Assembly (NCBI GenBank): GCA_009837395.1
Contig: VXTP01000046.1
Location: forward strand, 1 to 64,000
Reading direction: 5' to 3'
DNA length: 64,000 bases
Source of the DNA: Gemmatimonadota bacterium
Lineage (GTDB): Bacteria > JAAXHH01
Notes under the pieces: model-generated
What the model was told of the DNA's origin: nothing
The model's input: the letters and a program-made list of their open reading frames with translations, nothing else
Databases searched by the model: none
Position numbers and translations under genes: made by a program
In this document: positions 1 through 7,839 of the stretch, piece after piece
How positions within the stretch are numbered: the stretch's first letter is position 1
Layout of the letters: every line of letters starts with the position of its first letter

Positions 1-41
1 GGCCGGGGTAGTGCGGTATCTTATTACGTACAGGCCAAGTG

Positions 42-437
42 TTAATTTATACCCAATTCCGGGAAATAGGTCTCGTAAAAACCGCGATCTCTGGTAAGAA
101 AGGCGTCTGCGGAAACCATTGCGTGAGCACCGATGAGGAAGTCTGTGATGATCCGATCCCTGGGTCCCCCCGCCTGCCGGTACCGCATCAAGCGCAACCC
201 CGCTTCGAAAGCAATTTCCGTATCGATGGGAGATGACCTCGCCCCAATCTCCCGCAAGGCGCCATCCAGGGTGTCCCGATCCTTGAAAGCCGGAACGAGT
301 TCCGCGTATACTACGTCGCACACGAGAATTGCGCCTCTGTCGTAGGCATCCCGAAGAGCATCCCTGGACGGCGATCCATACTGTTTATCTAAATGAAACA
401 CGTCCAACAGGATGTTAGTGTCGACAGCGGTGATCAT
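42..437 (-). CDS. vapC: VapC-type PIN-domain ribonuclease toxin
   Basis: 131-aa PIN-domain protein, the usual VapC length. The N-terminal VDTNILLDV carries the first catalytic Asp, YAEL the conserved Glu, and TDFLIGAHA and FLTRDRGFYETYFP the later acidic residues of the Mg2+-binding cluster. VapC toxins cleave RNA, often initiator tRNA or rRNA; the target here is unknown. Its start overlaps the stop of the upstream antitoxin gene by the classic ATGA, so the pair is translationally coupled. All key residues are present, so it is probably active. Confidence 0.9.
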   Translation of the reverse strand: MITAVDTNILLDVFHLDKQYGSPSRDALRDAYDRGAILVCDVVYAELVPAFKDRDTLDGALREIGARSSPIDTEIAFEAGLRLMRYRQAGGPRDRIITDFLIGAHAMVSADAFLTRDRGFYETYFPELGIN

Positions 438-649
438 CTTCCCCTGATCTCTTCGATGTACTCGTCAGTGTTTCCGCCACTGCCCAGAATGCCATAAACG
501 CGATCCACCGGATGTCGGGTCGTCGCACGTTTTTGTATCAGCAAGCCCTTCTCCGTAGGCGTGATCACCACTTCTACGTCACGATGCATTCCGAAACGGT
601 CTCTCAACCGTTTTGGTATGGTTATCTGTCCACGTTCGGATATTTTCAT
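434..649 (-). CDS. vapB: VapB/AbrB-type antitoxin
   Basis: 71-aa SpoVT/AbrB-fold antitoxin. The N-terminal SERGQITIPKRLRDRFG is the swapped-hairpin DNA-binding domain; the C-terminal tail (HPVDRVYGILG onward) would wrap and inhibit the toxin. The ORF track reports a 245-aa version, but the family start is the ATG at 649, preceded by GGAGAAA at good spacing. An upstream in-frame ATG would add 12 residues unlike the family. It overlaps vapC by 4 bp. It probably autorepresses the operon by binding the dyad just upstream of its start. Confidence 0.88.
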   Translation of the reverse strand: MKISERGQITIPKRLRDRFGMHRDVEVVITPTEKGLLIQKRATTRHPVDRVYGILGSGGNTDEYIEEIRGR

Positions 650-660
650 ATTTTCTCCAT

Positions 661-685
661 ATGAAATACGTATTACTAAATTCAT
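661..685. promoter_or_regulatory. Candidate VapBC operator dyad
   Basis: The palindrome AATACGTATT (665-674) lies inside a looser dyad ATGAAAT...ATTCAT, between the vapBC -10 box and the vapB start. This is where AbrB-type antitoxins usually bind to autoregulate. The site is seen directly; binding is inferred. Confidence 0.45.
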
Positions 686-688
686 ACC

Positions 689-718
689 ATTATAGACTTC
701 ATCATACTGGTTTGTCAA
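689..718 (-). promoter_or_regulatory. vapBC promoter (sigma70 type)
   Basis: On the minus strand TTGACA (718-713) and TATAAT (694-689) are both perfect consensus hexamers, separated by 18 bp. Transcription would start near 682, about 33 bp before the vapB start codon. It is divergent from the argR promoter. Confidence 0.75.
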
Positions 719-770
719 CCCGGATCTGAACTTTTCCAGTACTTTATTGGTTGATAATCGATGTTTTTTC

Positions 771-798
771 TTGACGAACTTCCAATCCTGCCTATATT
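771..798 (+). promoter_or_regulatory. argR promoter (sigma70 type)
   Basis: TTGACG (771-776) and TATATT (793-798) separated by 16 bp. Transcription would start near 805, just before the ARG-box-like palindrome and about 55 bp ahead of the argR ATG. It may drive argR alone or the whole arg cluster. Confidence 0.65.
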
Positions 799-813
799 GC
801 GTCCGTGCAAGAA

Positions 814-840
814 TGGAATAATTATTCATAAATTCACATA
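814..840. promoter_or_regulatory. ARG-box-like operator upstream of argR
   Basis: GAATAATTATTC (816-827) is a perfect 12-bp palindrome inside TGGAATAATTATTCAT, close to the known ARG-box pattern TGAATAATTATTCA. A second TTCA-containing half-site (AATTCACAT) follows, as expected for tandem ARG boxes. It overlaps the predicted start of transcription, so ArgR-arginine would block its own promoter. The motif is observed; the role is inferred from the known ArgR family. Confidence 0.6.
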
Positions 841-859
841 AATATATACCAAATCCATC

Positions 860-1327
860 ATGAACGCCAAGCACCAGCGACAGGGAACCATACGATCGCT
901 CATCGAGCGGGGGCACTTCCATACGCACAAGGAGGTGATCGCGGCCCTGCACACGGAAGGGATCGACGTCAACCAGGGCACGCTGTCCAAGGATTTCAAG
1001 GAACTGCACGTCATCAAGACGCGTCTCGCGGACGGGCAGTACAAGTACGTGCTTCCGCGCTACTACTCGGTGGAGACCCAGGACGAACTGGTCGAGCGGG
1101 AGATCCGGGATTTCGTCGTCAGCGCGGACGACGCGATGAACCAGGTCGTCCTGCAGACCTCCGCCGGCCACGCGTCCGGGGTGTGCGAGGCCATCGACCA
1201 GGCGGAATGGCCGGAGATCGTGGGCAGCGTCGCGGGCGAGAACACGATACTGCTGGTCACCAAGTCGACCGCGCAGGCCGGGAAAACGCTGAAGCGCGTC
1301 AAGGCCATCATGAAGCAGAAGCGGTGA
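860..1327 (+). CDS. argR: Arginine repressor ArgR
   Basis: 155-aa ArgR/AhrC family regulator. The N-terminal winged helix (IRSLIERGHFHTHKEVIAAL, then VNQGTLSKDFKEL) binds DNA; the C-terminal domain with GSVAGENTILLVT forms the arginine-binding hexamer core. It represses arginine synthesis genes when arginine is abundant. The ATG at 860 has no obvious Shine-Dalgarno; the leader is AT-rich. It heads the arg cluster, 33 bp before argC. Confidence 0.93.
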   Translation: MNAKHQRQGTIRSLIERGHFHTHKEVIAALHTEGIDVNQGTLSKDFKELHVIKTRLADGQYKYVLPRYYSVETQDELVEREIRDFVVSADDAMNQVVLQTSAGHASGVCEAIDQAEWPEIVGSVAGENTILLVTKSTAQAGKTLKRVKAIMKQKR

Positions 1328-1360
1328 AGCAGAAGAATTGAATCAGATGAGGAAATGCAC

Positions 1361-2380
1361 ATGATAAGACTGGGTATCATCGGCGCGACGGGATATACGG
1401 GTATGGAACTGTACCGGCTGGCGTCACGACATTCCGGCATCGATGTCGCGTTCGCCACTTCGGAACAGTACACCGGTCGGAAACTCGGCGAGGTCTTTCC
1501 CCGGGTCGATCCGGACCGGGATATCACGCTGAGATCCCTGGATGGAATTGCGGACGAACCCGCTGACGTGGTCTGTTTCTGCACGCCGGACGGGGTGGCC
1601 ATGGACCGGGTCGGCGCCTTCCTGGACCGGGGCGTGCGCGTCGTGGACGTCAGTTCCGATTTCCGCTTTGACGACCCGGAGGTGTATACGTCCTGGTACA
1701 ACCGTCCGCACACCGCCCCGTCGCTCCTCTATTCCGCGGTCTACGGGATTCCCGAACTGAACCGGAACCGCATACGGACGGCCGATCTCGTGGGCAACCC
1801 CGGCTGCTATCCCACCGGCGTGATCCTCGGCCTGGCCCCGCTGCTCGAAGAGGGCGCGATCGACGCCGGGCAGATCATCGTGGACGCCAAGTCGGGCGTC
1901 AGCGGCGCCGGCCGGGGCCTGAAGCTGCGCAATCTCTACGTGGAGGTGAACGACAGCATCACTCCCTACAACATCGGCCATTCGCACCGCCACGTGGGGG
2001 AAATCGAACAGGAACTGTCCAGGTTCTCAGATGCGCGGCCCTACGTGGTTTTTTCGCCTCACCTGACGCCCATGAGCCGGGGCATCCTGGCGACGACCTA
2101 CGTGCGCGTGAAGAACGGCGCGACCAATAGTGACCTGGCGGCCCTGTACGAGCAGCGCTACGAAGGAGAGCCTTTCATCCGGCTGTCGCAGTCGGGCTAT
2201 CCCGAAACGCGCTTCGTGACCTGGACGAACTATTGCGACCTGCGCGTCGACCGGGTGGACGGATCGGACCTGGCTATCGTCACGTCCGCCATCGACAACC
2301 TGGTCAAGGGCGCCGCCGGCCAGGCGCTGCAGAACGTGAACGTCATGTGCGGCCTGGACGAAACGACGGGGCTGATCTAG
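1361..2380 (+). CDS. argC: N-acetyl-gamma-glutamyl-phosphate reductase
   Basis: About 339 aa, normal for ArgC. It reduces N-acetylglutamyl phosphate to the semialdehyde with NADPH, step 3 of arginine synthesis. The N-terminal GIIGATGYTGMEL is the Rossmann nucleotide-binding loop; NPGCYPTG contains the catalytic Cys; SGVSGAGRG and the HSHRHVGEIEQ region are family signatures. The track starts at 1355, but GAGGAA at 1349-1354 sits at better spacing to the ATG at 1361, giving MIRLGIIGATG. argB follows one base after the stop. Confidence 0.95.
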   Translation: MIRLGIIGATGYTGMELYRLASRHSGIDVAFATSEQYTGRKLGEVFPRVDPDRDITLRSLDGIADEPADVVCFCTPDGVAMDRVGAFLDRGVRVVDVSSDFRFDDPEVYTSWYNRPHTAPSLLYSAVYGIPELNRNRIRTADLVGNPGCYPTGVILGLAPLLEEGAIDAGQIIVDAKSGVSGAGRGLKLRNLYVEVNDSITPYNIGHSHRHVGEIEQELSRFSDARPYVVFSPHLTPMSRGILATTYVRVKNGATNSDLAALYEQRYEGEPFIRLSQSGYPETRFVTWTNYCDLRVDRVDGSDLAIVTSAIDNLVKGAAGQALQNVNVMCGLDETTGLI

Positions 2381-2381
2381 T

Positions 2382-3170
2382 ATGGCACAAAACATCGTGG
2401 TAAAACTGGGTGGTGCGACGATCGAGCAGGACGGCGTGATCGAGGAGCTGGCCGCCGACCTCCGGGATTTGCCGGACGTTTTCCCGATCATCGTCCACGG
2501 CGGCGGTGCGGAGATCGGACGTTACCTGGAGCTGCTCGGCAAGGAGTTCACCTTCGTAAACGGCCTCCGGGTCACGGACGGCGACATGGTCGAAATCGTG
2601 GAGATGGTCCTGTCGGGCAAGGTCAACAAGGAACTGGTCTCGCGCTTCCAGCACAGCGGCGTGACTGCGCTCGGCGTAAGCGGGAAGGACATGGGCCTGC
2701 TGCGGGCGGAGAAATACCGGGAGGACGGCGTGGACATCGGCTTCGTGGGAGAGATCGTCGAGGTAAATACCGCCCTCTTCGATCTCTGCGCGTCGAACCA
2801 CGTTACGCCGGTCGTCTCCCCCATTTCGGGGGGCGTCAACGGGGAGACCTACAACGTCAACGCGGACCACGCCGCGCTGGACATCGCCCGGGCCGTGGCC
2901 TGCGACGACATCGTATTCATTTCGGACGTAGCCGGCATCTTCCGGTCCGACGGCCGGCCCGTTCGCAAGTTGACCCCCGAACTGGCCGACGCGTTGATCG
3001 AAGCGGGAGAAATCACGGGCGGGATGATCCCCAAGGTCCGCTCCGCCCTCGAGTGCCTGTCCTATGGCGTCCGCCGCGCCCGCATCATCGCTTGGCGGGG
3101 AGCCGGAACGCTGCGGAAGGAACTGGCATCGGAAGAGAGTGTTTTCGGAACGGTAGTGACGACGGGATAG
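2382..3170 (+). CDS. argB: Acetylglutamate kinase
   Basis: 262-aa amino-acid kinase that phosphorylates N-acetylglutamate, step 2 of arginine synthesis. Motifs seen are KLGGATIEQ (phosphate-binding Lys), VHGGGAEIG (substrate loop), GVSGKD and NVNADHAALDIARAV (nucleotide region). The short type lacks an evident N-terminal regulatory helix, so arginine feedback inhibition is uncertain. It starts one base after argC, so the two are translationally coupled. Confidence 0.95.
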   Translation: MAQNIVVKLGGATIEQDGVIEELAADLRDLPDVFPIIVHGGGAEIGRYLELLGKEFTFVNGLRVTDGDMVEIVEMVLSGKVNKELVSRFQHSGVTALGVSGKDMGLLRAEKYREDGVDIGFVGEIVEVNTALFDLCASNHVTPVVSPISGGVNGETYNVNADHAALDIARAVACDDIVFISDVAGIFRSDGRPVRKLTPELADALIEAGEITGGMIPKVRSALECLSYGVRRARIIAWRGAGTLRKELASEESVFGTVVTTG

Positions 3171-3233
3171 CGTCGTATTGCTATCGGTCGAGGCGAAGCA
3201 GTCGGCAGTAACCACCGAATGAAAGGATCAAGC

Positions 3234-4427
3234 ATGACTACCGAAGAGATCATCGCCCTGGAGGAACAGTACATCGCACCGACCTACGTGCGTCCGCCCG
3301 TCGTGTTCGACCGGGGCAGCGGCGCTTACGTATACGACCGCGAGGGCAGGCGGTATCTCGATTTCCTCGGCGGCATCGCGGTGAATTCCCTGGGCCACGG
3401 GGTACCGGAGATCATCGGCGCCGTGGCGCAGCAAACCGCGAAGCTGATGCACATCTCCAACCTGTACCACACGGAACCCCACGTGAAGCTCGCGAAGCTG
3501 CTGGTGGAAAACGCCTTCCCGGCCAGGGTTTTCTTCTGCAACAGCGGATCGGAATCCATCGAGGCGGCCCTCAAGTTCACCCGCCGGTGGGCGTCCGAAG
3601 CGGGCGGCGAAGCCAAGCACGAGATCGTGACCTTCGAGAACGCGTTTCACGGCCGGACCTACGGCGCCGTCAGCGCAACGGCCCAGCCCAAGTACCACGA
3701 GGGGTTCAAGCCCATGCTTCCGGGGATGGTCTACCTGCCCCTGAACGAGACTGAGCCCCTCGAAGAGGCCATATCGGCGGAGCGTACCGCGGCCGTGATG
3801 GTCGAGCCCGTCCAGGGCGAGGGCGGCGTGAACCCGGCGCACGTGGCATTCCTGCGGCATCTGCGCAAGTTGTGCGACGAACGCAAAGTCGCCCTGATCT
3901 TCGACGAGATCCAGTGCGGCCTGTGCCGCACGGGCAAGCTCTTCGCCTACCAGCACCACGGCATCGAGCCGGACGTCATGACCCTGGCCAAGCCGCTGGC
4001 CGGCGGCCTGCCCATCGGCGCCGTCATGATGAAGTCCCACATCGCCGAGGTCCTCAAGCCGGGCATGCACGGCTCCACCTTCGGGGCGAACCCGGTGGCC
4101 TGTCACGTGGCCCACGCCGTCGTCAGCAAGATGATCGACGAGGGGCTGGCGGACCGGGCCCTGGAAATGGGCGGCAAACTGACCGCCGGACTGAACGCCC
4201 TCGCCGAAACCCATACGGACATCAAGGAAGTCCGGGGTGCGGGCCTGTTGATCGGCGTGGAATTCGAAGACAAGGTAGGCGACCTCGTAAGCGCGTGCCG
4301 GGACGAGGGCCTGATCGTGGGAACGGCCGGGGACAACGTGCTCCGCTGCGCGCCGCCCCTGGTGATCGAGCAGCGGCACGTGGACGAAGCGCTCGGGATC
4401 ATCGGCGGCGTGCTGGACGCGCGGTAA
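3234..4427 (+). CDS. argD: Acetylornithine aminotransferase
   Basis: About 397-aa class III PLP aminotransferase that converts N-acetylglutamate semialdehyde to N-acetylornithine. FCNSGSESIEAALKFTR binds PLP phosphate, IFDEIQCGLCRTG contains the PLP-contacting Asp, and LAKPLAGGLPIGA carries the Schiff-base Lys. The track starts at 3219, but AAAGGA precedes the ATG at 3234 at proper spacing. ArgD enzymes sometimes also act in lysine synthesis, which may matter since lysC/asd lie elsewhere in the window. Confidence 0.94.
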   Translation: MTTEEIIALEEQYIAPTYVRPPVVFDRGSGAYVYDREGRRYLDFLGGIAVNSLGHGVPEIIGAVAQQTAKLMHISNLYHTEPHVKLAKLLVENAFPARVFFCNSGSESIEAALKFTRRWASEAGGEAKHEIVTFENAFHGRTYGAVSATAQPKYHEGFKPMLPGMVYLPLNETEPLEEAISAERTAAVMVEPVQGEGGVNPAHVAFLRHLRKLCDERKVALIFDEIQCGLCRTGKLFAYQHHGIEPDVMTLAKPLAGGLPIGAVMMKSHIAEVLKPGMHGSTFGANPVACHVAHAVVSKMIDEGLADRALEMGGKLTAGLNALAETHTDIKEVRGAGLLIGVEFEDKVGDLVSACRDEGLIVGTAGDNVLRCAPPLVIEQRHVDEALGIIGGVLDAR

Positions 4428-4443
4428 GCAGAACAGGAGCATC

Positions 4444-5808
4444 ATGACCGACAGCCGGGACGAAGCACTCAAACGACTCATGGATGATTTTCACGCGTCC
4501 ATCGACGCGGACCGCCGACTGTTCCGCGTGGACATCCGGGGCAGCATCGCCTATGCCCGCGGGCTGGTGCGCATCGGCGTGCTCACCGCCGATGAGGGCC
4601 GTGTAATCGAAAAGGCACTGGGCGAGATCGAAGGCGAGATCGAAAGCGGCGCCTATGCGCTGACCCGGGACCTGGAAGACATCCACATGGCCGTGGAGAA
4701 ACGCCTGATCGAGAAAGTGGGTCCCGTGGGCGGGAAGCTGCACACGGGCCGGAGCCGCAACGACCAGAACGCCACGGACGAGCGACTGTATCTTCGCGAG
4801 GTGGTGGACGACGTCTCCGGGCGGATCCGGGAATGCCAGGCCGCGCTGCTGGGGCTGGCCGAACGCACGGTGGATGTCGTCTTCCCCGGGTATACCCACC
4901 TGCAGCAGGCGCAGCCGATCCGGTTCGCCCACTACGCGCTTTCGCTCCTGTTCGGCCTCCAACGGGACCGGGAGCGTCTGGCGGACTGCCGGAAGCGGAT
5001 CAACGTCATGCCCCTCGGCGCCGGGGCGATGGCGGGCAGCGCCTTCCCGATCGACCGTGCGTTCCTGGCCGATGAACTGGGATTTGACGGCATCTCACCC
5101 AACAGCATCGACGCGGTGAGCGACCGCGATTACAACGTCGAGTTCCTCGCCGCCTGCACGACATTGATGATCCGTATCAGCCGGGCCTGCGAGGACCTGG
5201 TCATCTGGTCGTCCACGGAATTCGGGTACGTCACGCAGCATCCCCGGCTGGCCACGGGCAGCAGCATCATGCCGCAGAAGAAGAACCCGGACGCCGCCGA
5301 ACTGCTGAGGGGCAAGACCGGCCGCGTCGTGGGCAGCCTGATCTCCCTCGTCACCATGCTCAAGGGTCTGCCCCACACGTACAACAAGGACATGCAGGAT
5401 GAAAAGGAACCACTCTTCGACGCCATCGACACGGTGACCGTCGCGCTGACGGTCTTCACGGCGATCTGGGAGACGCTGGAGGTAAGAGGCGACCGGGTTG
5501 AAGAAAAAATGGACGACGCCATGCTGGCCACGGACCTGGCGGACTACCTGACCCGGTGCGGCGTGCCGTTCCGGGAAGGACACGGCATCGTGTCCGCGCT
5601 CGTGGACGAGGCCATGAACCGAGGCTGCAGCCTGCGGGACCTGCCGCTCGAGCTGTACCGCCAGCATTCGGAGCATTTCGATGAAGCCGTGATCGCCGGG
5701 CTCAGGTTCGATGACAGCGCCGACAAACGGGCCCTGCCCGGTGGGACCGGCCGCAAACCGGTCGAGCAACAGCTGGAACAGGCCCGTAAGATCCTGGCGC
5801 GCGGTTAA
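4444..5808 (+). CDS. argH: Argininosuccinate lyase
   Basis: 454 aa, standard length. It splits argininosuccinate to arginine and fumarate. The signature GSSIMPQKKNPD contains the catalytic Ser loop; HTGRSRNDQ and GYTHLQQAQPI are the other active-site motifs of the fumarase/aspartase superfamily. It starts 16 bp after argD. The last 40 bp, including the stop codon, are repeated twice more downstream, so copies of its C-terminal tail trail the gene. Confidence 0.96.
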   Translation: MTDSRDEALKRLMDDFHASIDADRRLFRVDIRGSIAYARGLVRIGVLTADEGRVIEKALGEIEGEIESGAYALTRDLEDIHMAVEKRLIEKVGPVGGKLHTGRSRNDQNATDERLYLREVVDDVSGRIRECQAALLGLAERTVDVVFPGYTHLQQAQPIRFAHYALSLLFGLQRDRERLADCRKRINVMPLGAGAMAGSAFPIDRAFLADELGFDGISPNSIDAVSDRDYNVEFLAACTTLMIRISRACEDLVIWSSTEFGYVTQHPRLATGSSIMPQKKNPDAAELLRGKTGRVVGSLISLVTMLKGLPHTYNKDMQDEKEPLFDAIDTVTVALTVFTAIWETLEVRGDRVEEKMDDAMLATDLADYLTRCGVPFREGHGIVSALVDEAMNRGCSLRDLPLELYRQHSEHFDEAVIAGLRFDDSADKRALPGGTGRKPVEQQLEQARKILARG

Positions 5809-5890
5809 GCGGCTGACACAGGCCCGGGAGATCATCGCGCGTGGTTAAGCAGCTGGAACAGGCCCACGAGATCCTGGCGAAGGATGCAAT
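5771..5890 (+). repeat. Three tandem 40-bp copies of the argH 3' end
   Basis: Imperfect 40-bp units at 5771-5810, 5811-5850 and 5851-5890. Each starts with a variant of AGCTGGAACAGGCCC. Units 1 and 2 encode the ArgH tail (QLEQARKILARG, RLTQAREIIARG) plus a stop codon; unit 3 runs into the start region of the next gene. The unit is not a multiple of 3, so reading frames shift between copies. Confidence 0.85.
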
Positions 5891-5904
5891 GGAGCAGAAC
5901 GATC

Positions 5905-6492
5905 ATGAATAAAGCGGACACAACCGGGTCGCCGGCATCGAACGGTAGCGACATCGTCATCCGCCCGGCCGTGATCGGGGACGTCCCCGAGATCATGGAG
6001 ATCCTCCAGCCCTACATCGAAGAGGACATCCTCCTTCCGGTGTCGGTCTACCGCCTCTTCGAGCAGATCCGGTATTTCGTCGTCGCCGAACGCGACGGAC
6101 AGGTGATCGGGTGCGGATCGCTCGTCATCATCTGGCACGACCTGGCGGAGGTGCGGTCGCTGGCCGTCCGGAGAGGATGCCAGGGCGGCGGAATCGGCGG
6201 GCGCATCGTAGACGAGCTGATCGTAGAGGCTGAGGAACTGGGCGTCGCCCGGGTCTTCGCCCTGACCTACGAGGCCAGCTTCTTCGGCCGTCACGGTTTC
6301 GAGGTGGTCGACCGCGATACCCTGCCGCACAAGGTCTGGAAGGACTGTACCAACTGCGCCCGTTTCACCCATTGCGACGAAATCGCCGTGGCCCGGACGC
6401 TGATCCCCGAAGACCAGCGGAAACCGGAACCCGCCCTGCCGGACATGCAGCAGGACCCCACGCTGATCATGCCTTCTCCCGCTCCCCGGTAA
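5905..6492 (+). CDS. argA: Short ArgA-like N-acetyltransferase (probable N-acetylglutamate synthase)
   Basis: About 195-aa GNAT protein. The acetyl-CoA loop is RRGCQGGGIGGRIVDEL; the C-terminal FFGRHGFEVV, then LPHKVWKDCTNC and CDEIAVAR, match the short ArgA-type enzymes that make N-acetylglutamate, the first arginine precursor. It directly follows argH, and in some marine gammaproteobacteria argH and argA are fused. The track starts at 5884; the ATG at 5905 has GGAG upstream and gives MNKADTTGS. It could instead acetylate another substrate. Confidence 0.72.
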   Translation: MNKADTTGSPASNGSDIVIRPAVIGDVPEIMEILQPYIEEDILLPVSVYRLFEQIRYFVVAERDGQVIGCGSLVIIWHDLAEVRSLAVRRGCQGGGIGGRIVDELIVEAEELGVARVFALTYEASFFGRHGFEVVDRDTLPHKVWKDCTNCARFTHCDEIAVARTLIPEDQRKPEPALPDMQQDPTLIMPSPAPR

Positions 6493-6578
6493 CCCTACAC
6501 CCGCTCCCCGGAGACTCGTCACTCGCTTCCCGTTGACACGTCTTTAACCGGCCCAACAGCCGTGCCTGGACGCATCCC

Positions 6579-7763
6579 ATGTCGACCCACCTTACAGAAG
6601 CAGCGAACCAGCTTGGATGGTGGCTGCGGCTTCCCCCGACGAACTTGATCGATCGGGGTGATCACGTCCGATTCAGATACGCCCTCTACCAGATCATCCA
6701 CCAGACCGCGACCGTGCTATACGGGATGAACGGCTTGCCGGAAATCATGTACTATCCGTCGCGGCTCGAAGGCGCGCGCAACCGGTTGAACGGGTTGTCC
6801 CGCGCGCCGGAAAATGCGGGCGATGCCCTGTGGACGCTGGCGACCGAACGGGTACCTGAAAAGGCGTGGGCGGCCGCGTCCCGGCTGATGCGGGATACCC
6901 TGGCGTTGCTGAACGAATCCGGTGGCGATCATGGCGCGTTGGACCAGAATATCGAGGAAGGCTCTTTCAAGCCGGATCAATCCCGGGATCCTGGTGAGCT
7001 GTACGCCCTGGCCGCCGAGATCGCGGAAAGGATGCGGCTGCTCGAGGGAGCGAGCGCCGTGGCGCTGGGCGGATCTCTGGGAAGAGGATTCGCCGACCGC
7101 CAGTCGGACATCGACCTGCTCGTTTTCGGGCCGGGCATTCCCCGGGAGGACGTACGCCGCCGGTTTATCTCCACCTGGCCGGACATACGCCACGGGCCCT
7201 TGATCGAGCCGGCCTGCGACAGCGTGGTGCTCGACGGGGCGATGGTCCACATCCGTTACTGGACCAGGCAGACCGTGGAAGATATGCTGGCGGCGTTTCC
7301 CAGGCCGCCCAGGCCACCCGAGCAACGGATCCTTGCCGAGGAGTTGCAGAACTGCCACTCCCTGGTCGATTCGGATGGGCGGCTGAGGGTGTGGAAAGAG
7401 GTGCTCGGGCGCCTGCCCGATGAACTGGTGAAGTCAGTTATTGCTGAAGCACAGCATCGGCTGCCCCTGTTTCGGGACCAGTGGCGAAAGGCGCAAGACG
7501 TCGACGACCGGATTCACCTCTACTGCCTGGCCAACCAGGCTCTGAACGATTTGCTGATCGCTCTGTACATGCGGAACGGGCGGTTTCTGAGTACGCCGCG
7601 ATGGGTGCACAAAGATACACCCGTATTCGATGATGGGCCGCCAGATGTGGTAGGGCGGTTGTCGCCGTTTGTTGATTGGATCAACGACGGGGAAGATACG
7701 ACAGCGAGATGGCAGGTTTTGGAGGGATTGTGGGGTGAGTTGGTGGATCTGGTGCCTCTGTAG
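6579..7763 (+). CDS. Nucleotidyltransferase-domain protein
   Basis: 394-aa soluble protein. ALGGSLGRGFADRQSDIDLLVF (about residues 163-184) is the GG[S]-x-D-x-D core of the Pol-beta nucleotidyltransferase superfamily, with both metal-binding Asp residues. The surrounding helical regions resemble DUF4037-type proteins; the substrate is unknown. It could be an antibiotic adenylyltransferase relative or a tRNA/small-molecule modifier. It borders the AT-rich defence-like operon, to which it points tail-to-tail, and its own GC content matches the core genome. Confidence 0.7.
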   Translation: MSTHLTEAANQLGWWLRLPPTNLIDRGDHVRFRYALYQIIHQTATVLYGMNGLPEIMYYPSRLEGARNRLNGLSRAPENAGDALWTLATERVPEKAWAAASRLMRDTLALLNESGGDHGALDQNIEEGSFKPDQSRDPGELYALAAEIAERMRLLEGASAVALGGSLGRGFADRQSDIDLLVFGPGIPREDVRRRFISTWPDIRHGPLIEPACDSVVLDGAMVHIRYWTRQTVEDMLAAFPRPPRPPEQRILAEELQNCHSLVDSDGRLRVWKEVLGRLPDELVKSVIAEAQHRLPLFRDQWRKAQDVDDRIHLYCLANQALNDLLIALYMRNGRFLSTPRWVHKDTPVFDDGPPDVVGRLSPFVDWINDGEDTTARWQVLEGLWGELVDLVPL

Positions 7764-7839
7764 CCACATCGACTGCTTGAAACTTGAAACGCTCTTCATA
7801 ACAGATCGTTTAGTAAATCGTGAGATCTCGTTTAGCATA

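Noticed and set aside
3228-4481. 417-aa antisense ORF over argD
   Set aside because: Shadow of argD with no family motifs.
7764-7839. Attachment site or inverted repeats at the left edge of the AT-rich operon
   Set aside because: I could not find a matching direct or inverted repeat near 15417-15562, and there is no integrase or tRNA next to it.
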